Source: an uncultured Oscillospiraceae bacterium (GTDB taxonomy: Bacteria; Bacillota; Clostridia; Oscillospirales; Oscillospiraceae). Taken from it: a DNA stretch of 30,890 nucleotides. Positions within the stretch are counted from its first letter, which is position 1. Each line of letters opens with the position of its first letter. Below the pieces are notes generated by a model that did no database searches, was not told where the DNA came from, and saw only the letters and a list, made by a program, of their open reading frames with translations. Made by a program: the position numbers and the translations under genes. Of the stretch, positions 22,090 through 28,878 are shown one piece after another. The stretch spans positions 1 to 30,890 of the forward strand of contig CAKTTR010000018.1 in the NCBI GenBank assembly GCA_934615645.1, written 5' to 3'.

Positions 22090-22765
22090 AGTTAAAATAC
22101 CCGTCCATTCCGTCGCTGATGACCTTGCCCTCATTGATGGCGATGACCCGCTTGTGGAAGCGGTCGACCATGTCGGCCTCGTGGGTGACGACGAGGACCG
22201 TCGTCCCCAGTGCGTTGATCTGCTCCAGCAGGAGCATGATCTCCAGGGATTTGCCCGGGTCCAGGTTGCCCGTCGGCTCGTCGGCGACGATCATCGCCGG
22301 GTTATTGATGAGGGCGCGGGCGACGGCCACACGCTGCTGCTCGCCGCCGGAGAGCTCGTCGGGGTAGCTTTTGCTTTTGTCCCCGAGGCCGACCAGGTCC
22401 AGCACGTAGGGCACGCGCTTGCGAATCTCCCGCTCCGGCGCGCCGATGACGCGCATGGCGAAGGCGACGTTTTGATAGACTGTCTTTTTCTCAATGAGGC
22501 GGAAGTCCTGGAAGATGACGCCGACGGTCCGCCGCAGATAGGGGATCTGCTTTTTCTTGATCCCTTCCAGCTCAAAGCCGTTGATATGGATGCTGCCGCT
22601 GGTGGGCGTGAGCTCCGCAGTCAGCAGGTTGATGATGGTGGATTTTCCGGAGCCGGAGGGGCCGACCAGAAAGACAAATTCGCCGTCTTCGATCCGGAGG
22701 TCGATGCCACGGATGGCCTCGGTGCCGTTGTCATAGGTTTTGGTGACATTCTGAAATTCGATCAT
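22076..22765 (-). CDS. ftsE: Cell division ATP-binding protein FtsE
   Basis: ATPase of the FtsEX complex, 229 residues, the family length. Walker A GPSGSGKST (35-43), Q-loop in IFQDFRLI, signature LSGGEQQR (138-145), Walker B MIVADEPTGNLDP (158-170) and the switch His in VVTHEADMV are all intact. The stretch TVYQNVAFAMRVIGA is characteristic of FtsE. ATG 22765 has an AGGAG site seven bases away and starts at MIEFQNVTKTY, the normal FtsE N-terminus; the frame to 22792 has no site. It overlaps ftsX and lies 54 bases after the regulator gene on the same strand. Confidence 0.96.
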   Translation of the reverse strand: MIEFQNVTKTYDNGTEAIRGIDLRIEDGEFVFLVGPSGSGKSTIINLLTAELTPTSGSIHINGFELEGIKKKQIPYLRRTVGVIFQDFRLIEKKTVYQNVAFAMRVIGAPEREIRKRVPYVLDLVGLGDKSKSYPDELSGGEQQRVAVARALINNPAMIVADEPTGNLDPGKSLEIMLLLEQINALGTTVLVVTHEADMVDRFHKRVIAINEGKVISDGMDGYFNYEEQ

Positions 22766-22819
22766 ACTGCTTCTCCTGTGCCTGCTGCGCATTGGCAGCG
22801 GGCGGTCTGGTTATAGCAT

Positions 22820-23917
22820 TTATACCACCCGGTTGTCCCGGGAGTTGAGGTACTTTTTGACCATCAGCGCGACCTTGAACACGATGGCGTGGTCAAATTC
22901 CCGCAGATCCAGCCCCGTGAGCTTTTTGATCTTCTCCAGCCGGTAGACCAGGGTGTTCCGGTGGACAAAGAGCTTCCGGGAGGTCTCGGAGACGTTGAGG
23001 TTGTTCTCAAAGAATTTGTTGATGGTGAAGAGCGTCTCCTGATCCAGGGAGTCGATGGAGTTTTTCTTGAAGATTTCCGAGAGGAAGATCTCGCAGAGGG
23101 TCGTCGGCAATTGGTAGATCAGGCGGCCGATCCCCAGGTTTTCGTAGCTGAGGATGCTCTTTTCCGTCTCGAAGACCTTGCCGACTTCGATGGCGACCTG
23201 CGCTTCTTTATAAGAATCGGCCAGCTCCCGCAGGTGATTGGAGACGGTGCCGATGCCGATGGTCGTTTTGATGAAGAGCTCGGTGCGCAGGGTATCTTCG
23301 ATGTTCTGCGCCAGCTTGACCAGGTCCAGATCCTCCCCGTTGGGGGTGATCTGCTTGACGACGGCAATATCGCTCTCGTTGATGGAGATCACGAAATCCT
23401 GCTGCCGGTCGGTAAACATGCCCTGGAGCACGTCCACCGCGGCGATGTCCGCACGGCTGTTCTGCCGGACCAGCAGGACGGCGCGCTGCACGTCCGTCGC
23501 AAAATGCAGCTCCTTGGCCCGGATGTAGATGTCGCCGGGCAGGATGTTGTCCATAATAATGTTTTTGACGAAGGTGCTCTTATCGTGCTTTTCTTCGTAG
23601 TAGATCTTGGCGCTGTTGATGGCGACATAGGCCATCAGGCACAGGCTCCGGGCGGCTTCGTCGTCGCCGGAGACGTAAACGGCATAGTCAAAGTAGGCGG
23701 CGTTGCCCGTCGTCAGCGCTTTGAAGGTTTTTTTGTCAAAGGTGATCAGAGATTCGGAAGAACTGCTGATCCGAATGGCAAGCTCCGCCCATTTTTCCCC
23801 GATGACTGCAATATCGGTACAGGCGATCACACAACCTTCGGAATCAATTACGCCGATCTGGCGGCTTGTCGCCTCCTTCATCTGGAGGATGACATTCTGG
23901 AACATCCGATTGGACAT
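22820..23917 (-). CDS. PucR/CdaR-type transcriptional regulator
   Basis: Probable DNA-binding regulator of 365 residues. The N-terminal region (about 1-130) resembles the sugar-diacid/PAS-like sensory part of CdaR proteins (GVIDSEGCVIACTDIAVIGEKW). The middle (about 150-280) is a GGDEF-like CdaR domain without catalytic motif (TTIGIGTVSNHLRELADSYKEAQVAIEVG). The C-terminal PucR-type helix-turn-helix (HTH_30) is at about 305-355 (NLNVSETSRKLFVHRNTLVYRLEKIKKLTG). ATG 23917 has an AGGAGGG site six bases away. It is upstream of ftsE on the same strand and may be co-transcribed with ftsEX, which would link the division hydrolase system to an unknown effector. The effector is unknown; diacids are not supported by any neighbouring gene. 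Confidence 0.88.
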   Translation of the reverse strand: MSNRMFQNVILQMKEATSRQIGVIDSEGCVIACTDIAVIGEKWAELAIRISSSSESLITFDKKTFKALTTGNAAYFDYAVYVSGDDEAARSLCLMAYVAINSAKIYYEEKHDKSTFVKNIIMDNILPGDIYIRAKELHFATDVQRAVLLVRQNSRADIAAVDVLQGMFTDRQQDFVISINESDIAVVKQITPNGEDLDLVKLAQNIEDTLRTELFIKTTIGIGTVSNHLRELADSYKEAQVAIEVGKVFETEKSILSYENLGIGRLIYQLPTTLCEIFLSEIFKKNSIDSLDQETLFTINKFFENNLNVSETSRKLFVHRNTLVYRLEKIKKLTGLDLREFDHAIVFKVALMVKKYLNSRDNRVV

Positions 23918-23990
23918 ATCGTGCCCTCCTAACTGTCGCATTTTTTGCACAAGCGCGATGCTGCTGCGCGTATTGATATTTTATATAAAT

Positions 23991-24019
23991 ATAATACATG
24001 CTTTTTCAACAATTTGCAA
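23991..24019 (-). promoter_or_regulatory. Promoter of the regulator-ftsEX-M23 operon
   Basis: On the minus strand, TTGCAA (24014-24019), 17-bp spacer, TATTAT (23991-23996). A second overlapping candidate uses TTGAAA with an AT-rich -10 further downstream. Confidence 0.55.
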
Positions 24020-24021
24020 GA

Positions 24022-24048
24022 GCGTTTTGACACTTTCTTTCAAAACGC
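24022..24048. promoter_or_regulatory. Inverted repeat abutting the -35 box, candidate operator
   Basis: GCGTTTTGA (24022-24030) and TCAAAACGC (24040-24048) are exact complements with a 9-base spacer, two bases upstream of the -35 box of the regulator promoter. It could be an activator or autoregulatory site; a terminator from the + side is less likely since no gene ends there. Confidence 0.4.
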
Positions 24049-24130
24049 CATTGCTTTTTTGTGCCTTTTTGCCACAATTTTGTCACTATATCCAAAACGG
24101 ATGCCGAAGCGGGGGGCGCACTGGCATTTT

Positions 24131-24856
24131 TCACGAAGGGAATGTTTCGTCATCTTGACGGGATTCTAACGCGGCGATCTCCGGGCCTGTCAGCGGGCGG
24201 ACTGCGCCGCGGGGGAGGCCCTGCAGGGTGAGACCGCCTTCGGCGTCCCGCCGGAGGTAGGTCACCGGCATACCCCGGGCGGCCAGCATCCGGCGCACCT
24301 GGTGATATTTTCCCTCCTGCAGGATGACCTCGGACCGGCCGGGGCCCAGGGGGCGGAGGACGGCCGGGCGGCAGCGCGTGCCGTCGCGCAGGGTGAGCCC
24401 TGCGGCAAAGGCTGCGACATCGTCCGCCGTCGCCGTGCCGTCGTGCTCGGCGTAGTAGCGCTTGGCGACGGCGTAGCGGGGGGAGATGAGCCGGTGGAGC
24501 AGGGCGCCGTCGTTTGTCAGCAGGAGGAGGCCCTCGGTCTGCTTGTCCAGCCGGCCGACGGGGCGCAGGCCCAGGGCGGCGTAGGCTGGGGGCAGCAGGT
24601 CCATAACGGTTTTATCCTGCCGGTCCTGCGTGGCAGTGAGATATCCGGCGGGCTTGTGCAGCAGCAGGACGACCTGCTGCGGGCCGGTCAGGGCTTCGCC
24701 GTCGATGCAGATCGTATCGTGCTCCGGGTCGATCTGCCGGGCGGGGTCTAAAACCGGGGCGCCGTTGCAGGTGACGCGCCCGGCGCGGATGCGCTCCTTC
24801 CACTGCTTGCGGCTCAGGCCGCGCTTGCCGGATAAAAAGCCTTCTAATCTTTGCAC
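24131..24856 (-). CDS. RsuA/RluB-family rRNA pseudouridine synthase
   Basis: Converts a uridine in rRNA to pseudouridine, 241 residues. An S4 RNA-binding domain lies at about 1-55 (VQRLEGFLSGKRGLSRKQWKERIRAG) and the catalytic domain at about 62-230. The catalytic Asp104 is in RPVGRLDKQTEGLLLLTND, and the second family motif is in KRYYAEH and EGKYHQVRRML. I chose the GTG start at 24856 because an AGGAG site is five bases upstream; the ATG at 24904 has none. Subfamily (16S U516 or 23S U2605) cannot be settled; the LLLHKPAGYLTATQD motif fits RsuA slightly better. It is divergent from the DUF4830 gene. Confidence 0.92.
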   Translation of the reverse strand: MQRLEGFLSGKRGLSRKQWKERIRAGRVTCNGAPVLDPARQIDPEHDTICIDGEALTGPQQVVLLLHKPAGYLTATQDRQDKTVMDLLPPAYAALGLRPVGRLDKQTEGLLLLTNDGALLHRLISPRYAVAKRYYAEHDGTATADDVAAFAAGLTLRDGTRCRPAVLRPLGPGRSEVILQEGKYHQVRRMLAARGMPVTYLRRDAEGGLTLQGLPRGAVRPLTGPEIAALESRQDDETFPS

Positions 24857-24943
24857 AGCTGCTCCTTTGCATATTCCGCTTCGAACAAGCATAGGGTGTA
24901 ACACGAATGATTCAAATGGATTTCAATAACGGAGGGGTTCGCC

Positions 24944-25405
24944 ATGGTCATCCTAACTGCAAAACTCAATAAGGGAAAACTGCTTGCCGCGCTGCTGATC
25001 CTCGCGGTGCTGATTGCCGCGACGATTTTGATCTGCTCCGGCGGACAGCCGGACGCGGCGGCGCCCGCGGACAATTTGCGCGCCAGCAATAACGACGAGC
25101 GGGTCGCGTTCCTGGCAAGCTTTGGCTGGACGGTCCAGGCGGACCCGGTCAAGATGCGGCAGGTGCGCATCCCGGACACGGCCTCGGAGGTCTTCGACCG
25201 CTACAACCAGCTCCAGCAGAGCCAGGGCTTTGACCTGGCCCAGTATGCCGGGAAGACGGTGCAGCAGTTTGTCTATGAGATCTCCAATGAGGCGCAGGAG
25301 GGGCCGGTCTATGCGACGGTCCTGGTCTACAAGGAAAAGATCATCGGAGGCGATGTCTCCTCGGCGGCCACCGGCGGGGTGATGCATGGCTTTGCCCGGA
25401 CGTAA
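24944..25405 (+). CDS. DUF4830 domain protein, membrane-anchored
   Basis: A 153-residue protein with an N-terminal membrane segment (about 13-32), probably an uncleaved anchor, then a short Pro/Ala/Asp-rich spacer and a DUF4830-like domain from about 50 to the end. Family-like features are FLASFGWTVQADPVKMRQVRIP, FDRYNQLQQSQGFDLAQYAGKTV, and the C-terminal VYKEKIIGGDVSSAATGG and MHGF. The function is unknown; such proteins are small extracytoplasmic proteins of Clostridia. ATG 24944 has a GGAGGGG site six bases away. It stands alone between the divergent pseudouridine synthase and an AT-rich inverted repeat. Confidence 0.85.
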   Translation: MVILTAKLNKGKLLAALLILAVLIAATILICSGGQPDAAAPADNLRASNNDERVAFLASFGWTVQADPVKMRQVRIPDTASEVFDRYNQLQQSQGFDLAQYAGKTVQQFVYEISNEAQEGPVYATVLVYKEKIIGGDVSSAATGGVMHGFART

Positions 25406-25420
25406 AACCGGGGGCTCATG

Positions 25421-25459
25421 ATAATAGTTACAAAATTGATACCGATTTGTAACTATTAT
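25421..25459. repeat. Perfect 14-bp AT-rich inverted repeat
   Basis: ATAATAGTTACAAA (25421-25434) and its exact complement (25446-25459) enclose an 11-base spacer, 15 bases after the DUF4830 stop. The arms are 11 of 14 A/T in a GC-rich genome and have no T-run, so this is either a weak terminator or a protein-binding operator. Confidence 0.6.
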
Positions 25460-25522
25460 AGCACGTGCGCCGCAGCTTGTAAAGGGGGAGATCGTCGCGG
25501 GGCAGGGGCGCGGAAAAAGCAC

Positions 25523-25550
25523 TTGCAATTTGCGCGCGCCGTGCTATAAT
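25523..25550 (+). promoter_or_regulatory. Promoter of the FMN riboswitch-ribU unit
   Basis: TTGCAA (25523-25528), 16-bp spacer, perfect TATAAT (25545-25550) preceded by an extended -10 TGC. Confidence 0.75.
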
Positions 25551-25593
25551 AGAGAAAACGCAGGGCAAACGCACTGCGGAACAACTGAATCGC

Positions 25594-25708
25594 AATCTTC
25601 AGGGCAGGGTGAGATTCCCGACCGGCGGTATAGTCCGCGAACGCTTGCAAAAGCGCCGAACCGGTTTGATTCCGGTACCGACAGTATAGTCTGGATGGAA
25701 GAAGACGA
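25594..25708 (+). ncRNA. FMN riboswitch aptamer (RFN element)
   Basis: Senses flavin mononucleotide. Conserved RFN blocks are present in order: ATCTTCAGGGCAGGGTGAGA, TTCCCGACCGGCGGTATAG, CCGCGAACGC, a variable hairpin, CCGGTTTGATTCCGGTACCG, ACAGTATAGTCTGGATGG, and GAAGAAGAC closing the P1 stem. A terminator follows 35 bases on and then ribU, so FMN binding should stop riboflavin transporter expression. Confidence 0.96.
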
Positions 25709-25743
25709 AGCGCCGCTTTTTTGCGGCGTCAAGCCAGAATTGT

Positions 25744-25776
25744 AATGCACCTGAAGACGGATTCAGGTGCATTTTT
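25744..25776 (+). terminator. Riboswitch-controlled terminator
   Basis: ATGCACCTGAA-GACGGA-TTCAGGTGCAT followed by TTTTC: an 11-bp perfect stem just before the ribU ribosome binding site. An additional GCGCCGC/GCGGCGT hairpin (about 25710-25729) lies between the aptamer and this stem and may act in the switch. Confidence 0.85.
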
Positions 25777-25794
25777 CTGATTGAGGTGAAGAGA

Positions 25795-26544
25795 ATGAAA
25801 AACCTGATGCAATCCGTCAAAGAAAATCTGTCCTTTGTGGCCGTTTGCTTGCTGATTTTTGCGGCATTGGTCCTGGTCGCCTGGCTCTTTGAGCGCTTTG
25901 TGATCAAAGAGCGTCGAAAACTTGGCGGCGCTCGCTATGTCGCGACGATGGGCATGTGCGCCGCGCTGGGCGCAGTCCTGATGGTCCTGGAGATCCCGGT
26001 CTTCTTTGCACCGCCGTTTTATAAGCTGGACTTCAGCGAGATCCCGATGCTGTTCTGCAGCTTCTATCTCGGCCCGGTCGCGGGGGTGCTGGCAGAGCTT
26101 TTGAAGAATCTGATCAAGCTGCTGCTCAAGGGCACGTCGACGGCCTTTGTCGGCGAATTTGCAAATTTCGCCGTCAGCTGCGCGCTGGTCCTGCCGGCGT
26201 CGATCCTGTATCATATCCGCAAGACAAAAAAGAGCGCCCTGGTCGGCCTTGCCACCGGGACGGTCATCATGACGGTCTTTGGCAGCGCGTTTAACGCCAT
26301 TTATCTGCTGCCGAAGTTCGCGGCCCTCTATGGGATGCCGCTAGATGCCATTGTCGCTATGGGCAGCGAGATCAACGGGGCAATCCACAGCGTTTCGACA
26401 CTGGTGCTGTACGCCGTCGCGCCGCTGAACCTTTTGAAGGGCGTCGTCGTCTCGGCGATGACATTCCTGCTGTATAAGCGGATTGAGCGGGTGCTGTTTC
26501 GCAAAAAACAGCCGGTGCAGGCGCCCCAGACGTCCAATCCTTGA
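25795..26544 (+). CDS. ribU: Riboflavin ECF transporter S component
   Basis: Substrate-binding membrane subunit of an energy-coupling-factor transporter for riboflavin, 249 residues. It is longer than a typical S component because of an extra N-terminal span (about 13-35) and a basic linker before the core. The core of about six membrane spans (about 50-230) includes the RibU-like stretch IPVFFAPPFYKLDFSEIPMLF, FYLGPVAGVLAELLKNLIKLLLKGTSTA and the region after FANFAVSCALVLPASILY. ATG 25795 is preferred: AGGTG lies six bases upstream. GTG 25786 overlaps that site. The FMN riboswitch directly upstream supports riboflavin as substrate. The shared EcfA/EcfT module is not in the window. Confidence 0.95.
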   Translation: MKNLMQSVKENLSFVAVCLLIFAALVLVAWLFERFVIKERRKLGGARYVATMGMCAALGAVLMVLEIPVFFAPPFYKLDFSEIPMLFCSFYLGPVAGVLAELLKNLIKLLLKGTSTAFVGEFANFAVSCALVLPASILYHIRKTKKSALVGLATGTVIMTVFGSAFNAIYLLPKFAALYGMPLDAIVAMGSEINGAIHSVSTLVLYAVAPLNLLKGVVVSAMTFLLYKRIERVLFRKKQPVQAPQTSNP

Positions 26545-26572
26545 GAAGATACATTATAAATAGGAATAACGC

Positions 26573-26611
26573 AAAACAGGCGGCTCCGGCATGACCGGGA
26601 CCGCCTGTTTT
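26573..26611. terminator. Bidirectional terminator between ribU and ridA
   Basis: AAAACAGGCGG (26573-26583) pairs with CCGCCTGTTTT (26601-26611), an 11-bp perfect stem with A/T runs on both sides, plus inner TCC/GGGA pairing. It lies between convergent genes. Confidence 0.85.
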
Positions 26612-26620
26612 GTGATTCCA

Positions 26621-26998
26621 TTATTTTTTCGCGATGCACTCGCATTCGACTAGCACGCCCTTGGGGAGTGCGCTGACCTCGACGCAGGAGCGGGCAGGGT
26701 AGGGCTCGGTGAAGTATTCGCCGTAGATGGCGTTCAGCTTGCCAAAGTCCGCCAGGTCGGTCATAAAGACCGTCGTCTTGACGACGTTGCCCAGGTCAAG
26801 CCCTGCGGCCTGCAGGACGGCGCGGCAGTTTTTGAACATCTGATGGGCCTGCGCCTCGATGTCGCCCTCGACGATCGCGCCGGTCTCGGGGACCAGGGGG
26901 ATCGCGCCGGAGCAGTAGACGAAATCGCCGCAGTCCACGGCCTGGGAATAGGGACCGACGGCTGCCGGTGCATGATCGGTATGGATGATCTTGTTCAT
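26621..26998 (-). CDS. ridA: RidA family enamine/imine deaminase
   Basis: Hydrolyses reactive 2-aminoacrylate and related enamines/imines to keto acids and ammonia, 125 residues, the YjgF/YER057c/UK114 length. Signatures are APAAVGPYSQAV, VYCSGAIPLVPETG, NCRAVLQAAGLDLGNVVKTTVFMTDLADF, the catalytic-pocket Arg in YPARSCVEV, and a C-terminal VECECIA with the conserved Glu. ATG 26998 has an AAAGGAA site eight bases away. It lies 73 bases after the ABC-F gene on the same strand; a 9-bp hairpin sits between them, and no separate promoter is evident. Confidence 0.96.
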   Translation of the reverse strand: MNKIIHTDHAPAAVGPYSQAVDCGDFVYCSGAIPLVPETGAIVEGDIEAQAHQMFKNCRAVLQAAGLDLGNVVKTTVFMTDLADFGKLNAIYGEYFTEPYPARSCVEVSALPKGVLVECECIAKK

Positions 26999-27024
26999 AA
27001 TAAAGATTCCTTTCTGTATTGCGT

Positions 27025-27045
27025 CGCATGGGCGGGGCCCATGCG
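27025..27045. repeat. Hairpin between the ABC-F gene and ridA
   Basis: CGCATGGGC (27025-27033), a 3-base loop and GCCCATGCG (27037-27045) make a perfect 9-bp stem in the intergenic gap. There is no T-run; it may be a weak terminator or mRNA processing site. Confidence 0.45.
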
Positions 27046-27071
27046 GGGAATATGGGGGGATGGAAATGCGG

Positions 27072-28679
27072 TCAAGCCTGCCCGTTCTGCTCGGCGCGCC
27101 AGGCGAGGTATTCGTCATAGGTGCAGAGCTTGTCGCGGATCTTGCCGCCGGGCAGGAATTCGATGATGCGGTCGGCCGTCGTGGCCAGCAGCTCGTGGTC
27201 GTGGCTGGCCAGGAACACATTGCCGGGGAAGGCGGCCACGCCCTTGTTCAGCGCCTGAATGGATTCCATGTCCAGGTGGTTCGTCGGCTGGTCCAGCAGG
27301 ATGCAGTTGGCGCCGGAGAGCATCATCTTCGAGAGCATACACCGGACCTTTTCGCCGCCGGACAGGACCTGCACCGGCTTGAAGACGTCCTCCCCGGAGA
27401 AGAGCATCCGCCCCAGGAAGCCCCGGAGGTAGACATCGTCCTTTTTCTCAGAATACTGGCGGATCCAGTCGATGAGGGAGAGGTCGCAGCCGTCAAAATA
27501 CGGGGAATTGTCCTTGGGGAAATAGCTCTGGCTGCTGGAGACGCCCCATTTGACGCTGCCGCTGTCCGGCTCCAATTCGCCCATTAAAATTTTGAACATC
27601 GTTGTCTGCGCCAGCTCGTTTTCGCCGACGAAGGCGATCTTTTCATTCCGCCCGGCGATGAACGAGACATGGTCCAGCAGCTGCACGCCGTCGACGGTCT
27701 TGCAGACGTCTGTGACAAAGAGCACGTCCTTGCCGATTTCCCGCTCCCGGGTGAAGCCGACGAAGGGGTAGCGCCGGGTGGAGCAGGGCATCTCCTCCAC
27801 CGTCAGCTTGTCCAGCAGACGGCGGCGAGCGGTCGCCTGTTTGCTCTTGGCCTTGTTGGCGGAGAAACGCTGGATAAACTGCTGCAGCTCAGCGATCTTT
27901 TCCGCGTTGCGCTTGTTTTTGTTGCGGATGAGCTGCTGCACCAGCTGGCTGGATTCGTACCAGAAATCGTAGTTGCCGACATATAGTTTGATTTTGCCAT
28001 AGTCGATATCCACGATGTGGGTGCAGACGGTGTTGAGAAAATGCCGGTCGTGGGAGACGGTGATGACGGTGCCGGGGAAGTCCAGCAAAAAGTCCTCCAG
28101 CCAGTCGATGGAGGCGATATCCAGGTTGTTCGTCGGCTCGTCCAGCATGATGATATCCGGATGACCGAACAGCGCTTGGGCAAGCAAGACCTTGACTTTT
28201 AAGCGGCCGTCGGTATCGGCCATTTTGTCCTGGTGCAGCGCCACCGGGACGCCCAGGCCCTGCAGGATCTGGCTGGCCTCGGACTCGGCCTCCCAGCCGC
28301 CCAGCTCTGCAAACTCTGCCTCCAGCTCTGAAGCCCGCAGGCCGTCCTCATCGGAAAAGTCCGGCTTTTCATATAACGCGTCCTTCTCCTTGCCGACCTC
28401 GTAGAGCCGGGGGTTGCCCATGATGACCGTCTCCAAAACGCTGTAGGCATCGTACTGGAATTGGTCCTGCTTCAAAACGGACATCCGGACGCCGGGCTGA
28501 ATGGCGACGTGGCCCTTGGTGGACTCCAGGTCGCCGGAGAGAATTTTTAAAAAAGTGGATTTGCCAGCGCCGTTGGCGCCGATGACGCCGTAGCAGTTGC
28601 CTGCAGTAAATTGCAGGTCCGCATGCTGGAACAGCACGCTGCCGCCGAACTGAATGCCGAGATCTGAGACGGTGATCAT
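27072..28679 (-). CDS. ABC-F ATPase, YkpA/YbiT-like
   Basis: Soluble translation-associated ATPase with two nucleotide-binding domains, 535 residues. Members of this group act on the ribosome; the role of the YkpA branch is poorly known. The first site is canonical: Walker A GANGAGKST (34-42) and Walker B IIMLDE with Glu181. Its signature region reads DTDGRLKVKVLLAQ rather than LSGGQ, a trait of this branch. A linker with basic helices (QLIRNKNKRNAEKIAELQQFIQRF) spans about 240-320. The second site is degenerate: GENELAQTT (352-360) replaces GxxGxGK(S/T), a family trait, while LSGGE (439-443) is intact. In the second Walker B the catalytic Glu is Gln464 (ILLDQPTNHLD). ATG 28679 has an AAAGGAAA site ten bases away. 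Confidence 0.93.
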   Translation of the reverse strand: MITVSDLGIQFGGSVLFQHADLQFTAGNCYGVIGANGAGKSTFLKILSGDLESTKGHVAIQPGVRMSVLKQDQFQYDAYSVLETVIMGNPRLYEVGKEKDALYEKPDFSDEDGLRASELEAEFAELGGWEAESEASQILQGLGVPVALHQDKMADTDGRLKVKVLLAQALFGHPDIIMLDEPTNNLDIASIDWLEDFLLDFPGTVITVSHDRHFLNTVCTHIVDIDYGKIKLYVGNYDFWYESSQLVQQLIRNKNKRNAEKIAELQQFIQRFSANKAKSKQATARRRLLDKLTVEEMPCSTRRYPFVGFTREREIGKDVLFVTDVCKTVDGVQLLDHVSFIAGRNEKIAFVGENELAQTTMFKILMGELEPDSGSVKWGVSSSQSYFPKDNSPYFDGCDLSLIDWIRQYSEKKDDVYLRGFLGRMLFSGEDVFKPVQVLSGGEKVRCMLSKMMLSGANCILLDQPTNHLDMESIQALNKGVAAFPGNVFLASHDHELLATTADRIIEFLPGGKIRDKLCTYDEYLAWRAEQNGQA

Positions 28680-28768
28680 AAAAAGCGGTTTCCTTTCCCT
28701 TGTGATTGATAAATTAAAGGCTTCTTTTCCACTATCCTACCATATCGGGCCGGGGAAATAAACCCGCC

Positions 28769-28785
28769 GTTACAATTTTTTTACA
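28769..28785 (-). promoter_or_regulatory. WalR-like direct repeat between ABC-F gene and htpG
   Basis: On the minus strand TGTAAA-AAAAT-TGTAAC fits TGTWAH-N5-TGTWAH exactly. It lies ten bases upstream of the htpG -35 box and about 90 bases upstream of the ABC-F start, so either gene could be the target. AT-rich surroundings make a chance match possible. Confidence 0.35.
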
Positions 28786-28794
28786 ATTGCCCCC

Positions 28795-28822
28795 TTGCAA
28801 AAGGCGAAAGATGCGTTATAAT
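28795..28822 (+). promoter_or_regulatory. Promoter of htpG
   Basis: TTGCAA (28795-28800), 16-bp spacer, perfect TATAAT (28817-28822), placed four bases before the CIRCE operator. Confidence 0.75.
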
Positions 28823-28826
28823 AGTT

Positions 28827-28853
28827 TTAGCACTCGAACATAATGAGTGCTAA
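28827..28853 (+). promoter_or_regulatory. CIRCE operator (HrcA binding site)
   Basis: TTAGCACTC, nine bases, GAGTGCTAA: an exact match to the CIRCE consensus in both arms. It covers the predicted transcription start of htpG, so HrcA should repress the gene until heat stress. Confidence 0.96.
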
Positions 28854-28878
28854 ACATTTTCTGAGGATGTGTTTTACT

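Noticed and set aside
25421..25459. WalR-type site at the AT-rich palindrome
   Set aside because: It contains TGTAAC only once per strand as an inverted pair, not the direct repeat with five-base spacing.
27072..28679. Possible ABC-F pseudogene because of the broken second Walker A
   Set aside because: The degenerate second Walker A is shared by YkpA-type proteins, the frame is complete and all other motifs are present.
28843..28878. Upstream ATG extending htpG by 12 codons
   Set aside because: The ATG lies inside the CIRCE operator, lacks a ribosome binding site, and the added residues are absent from normal HtpG N-termini.
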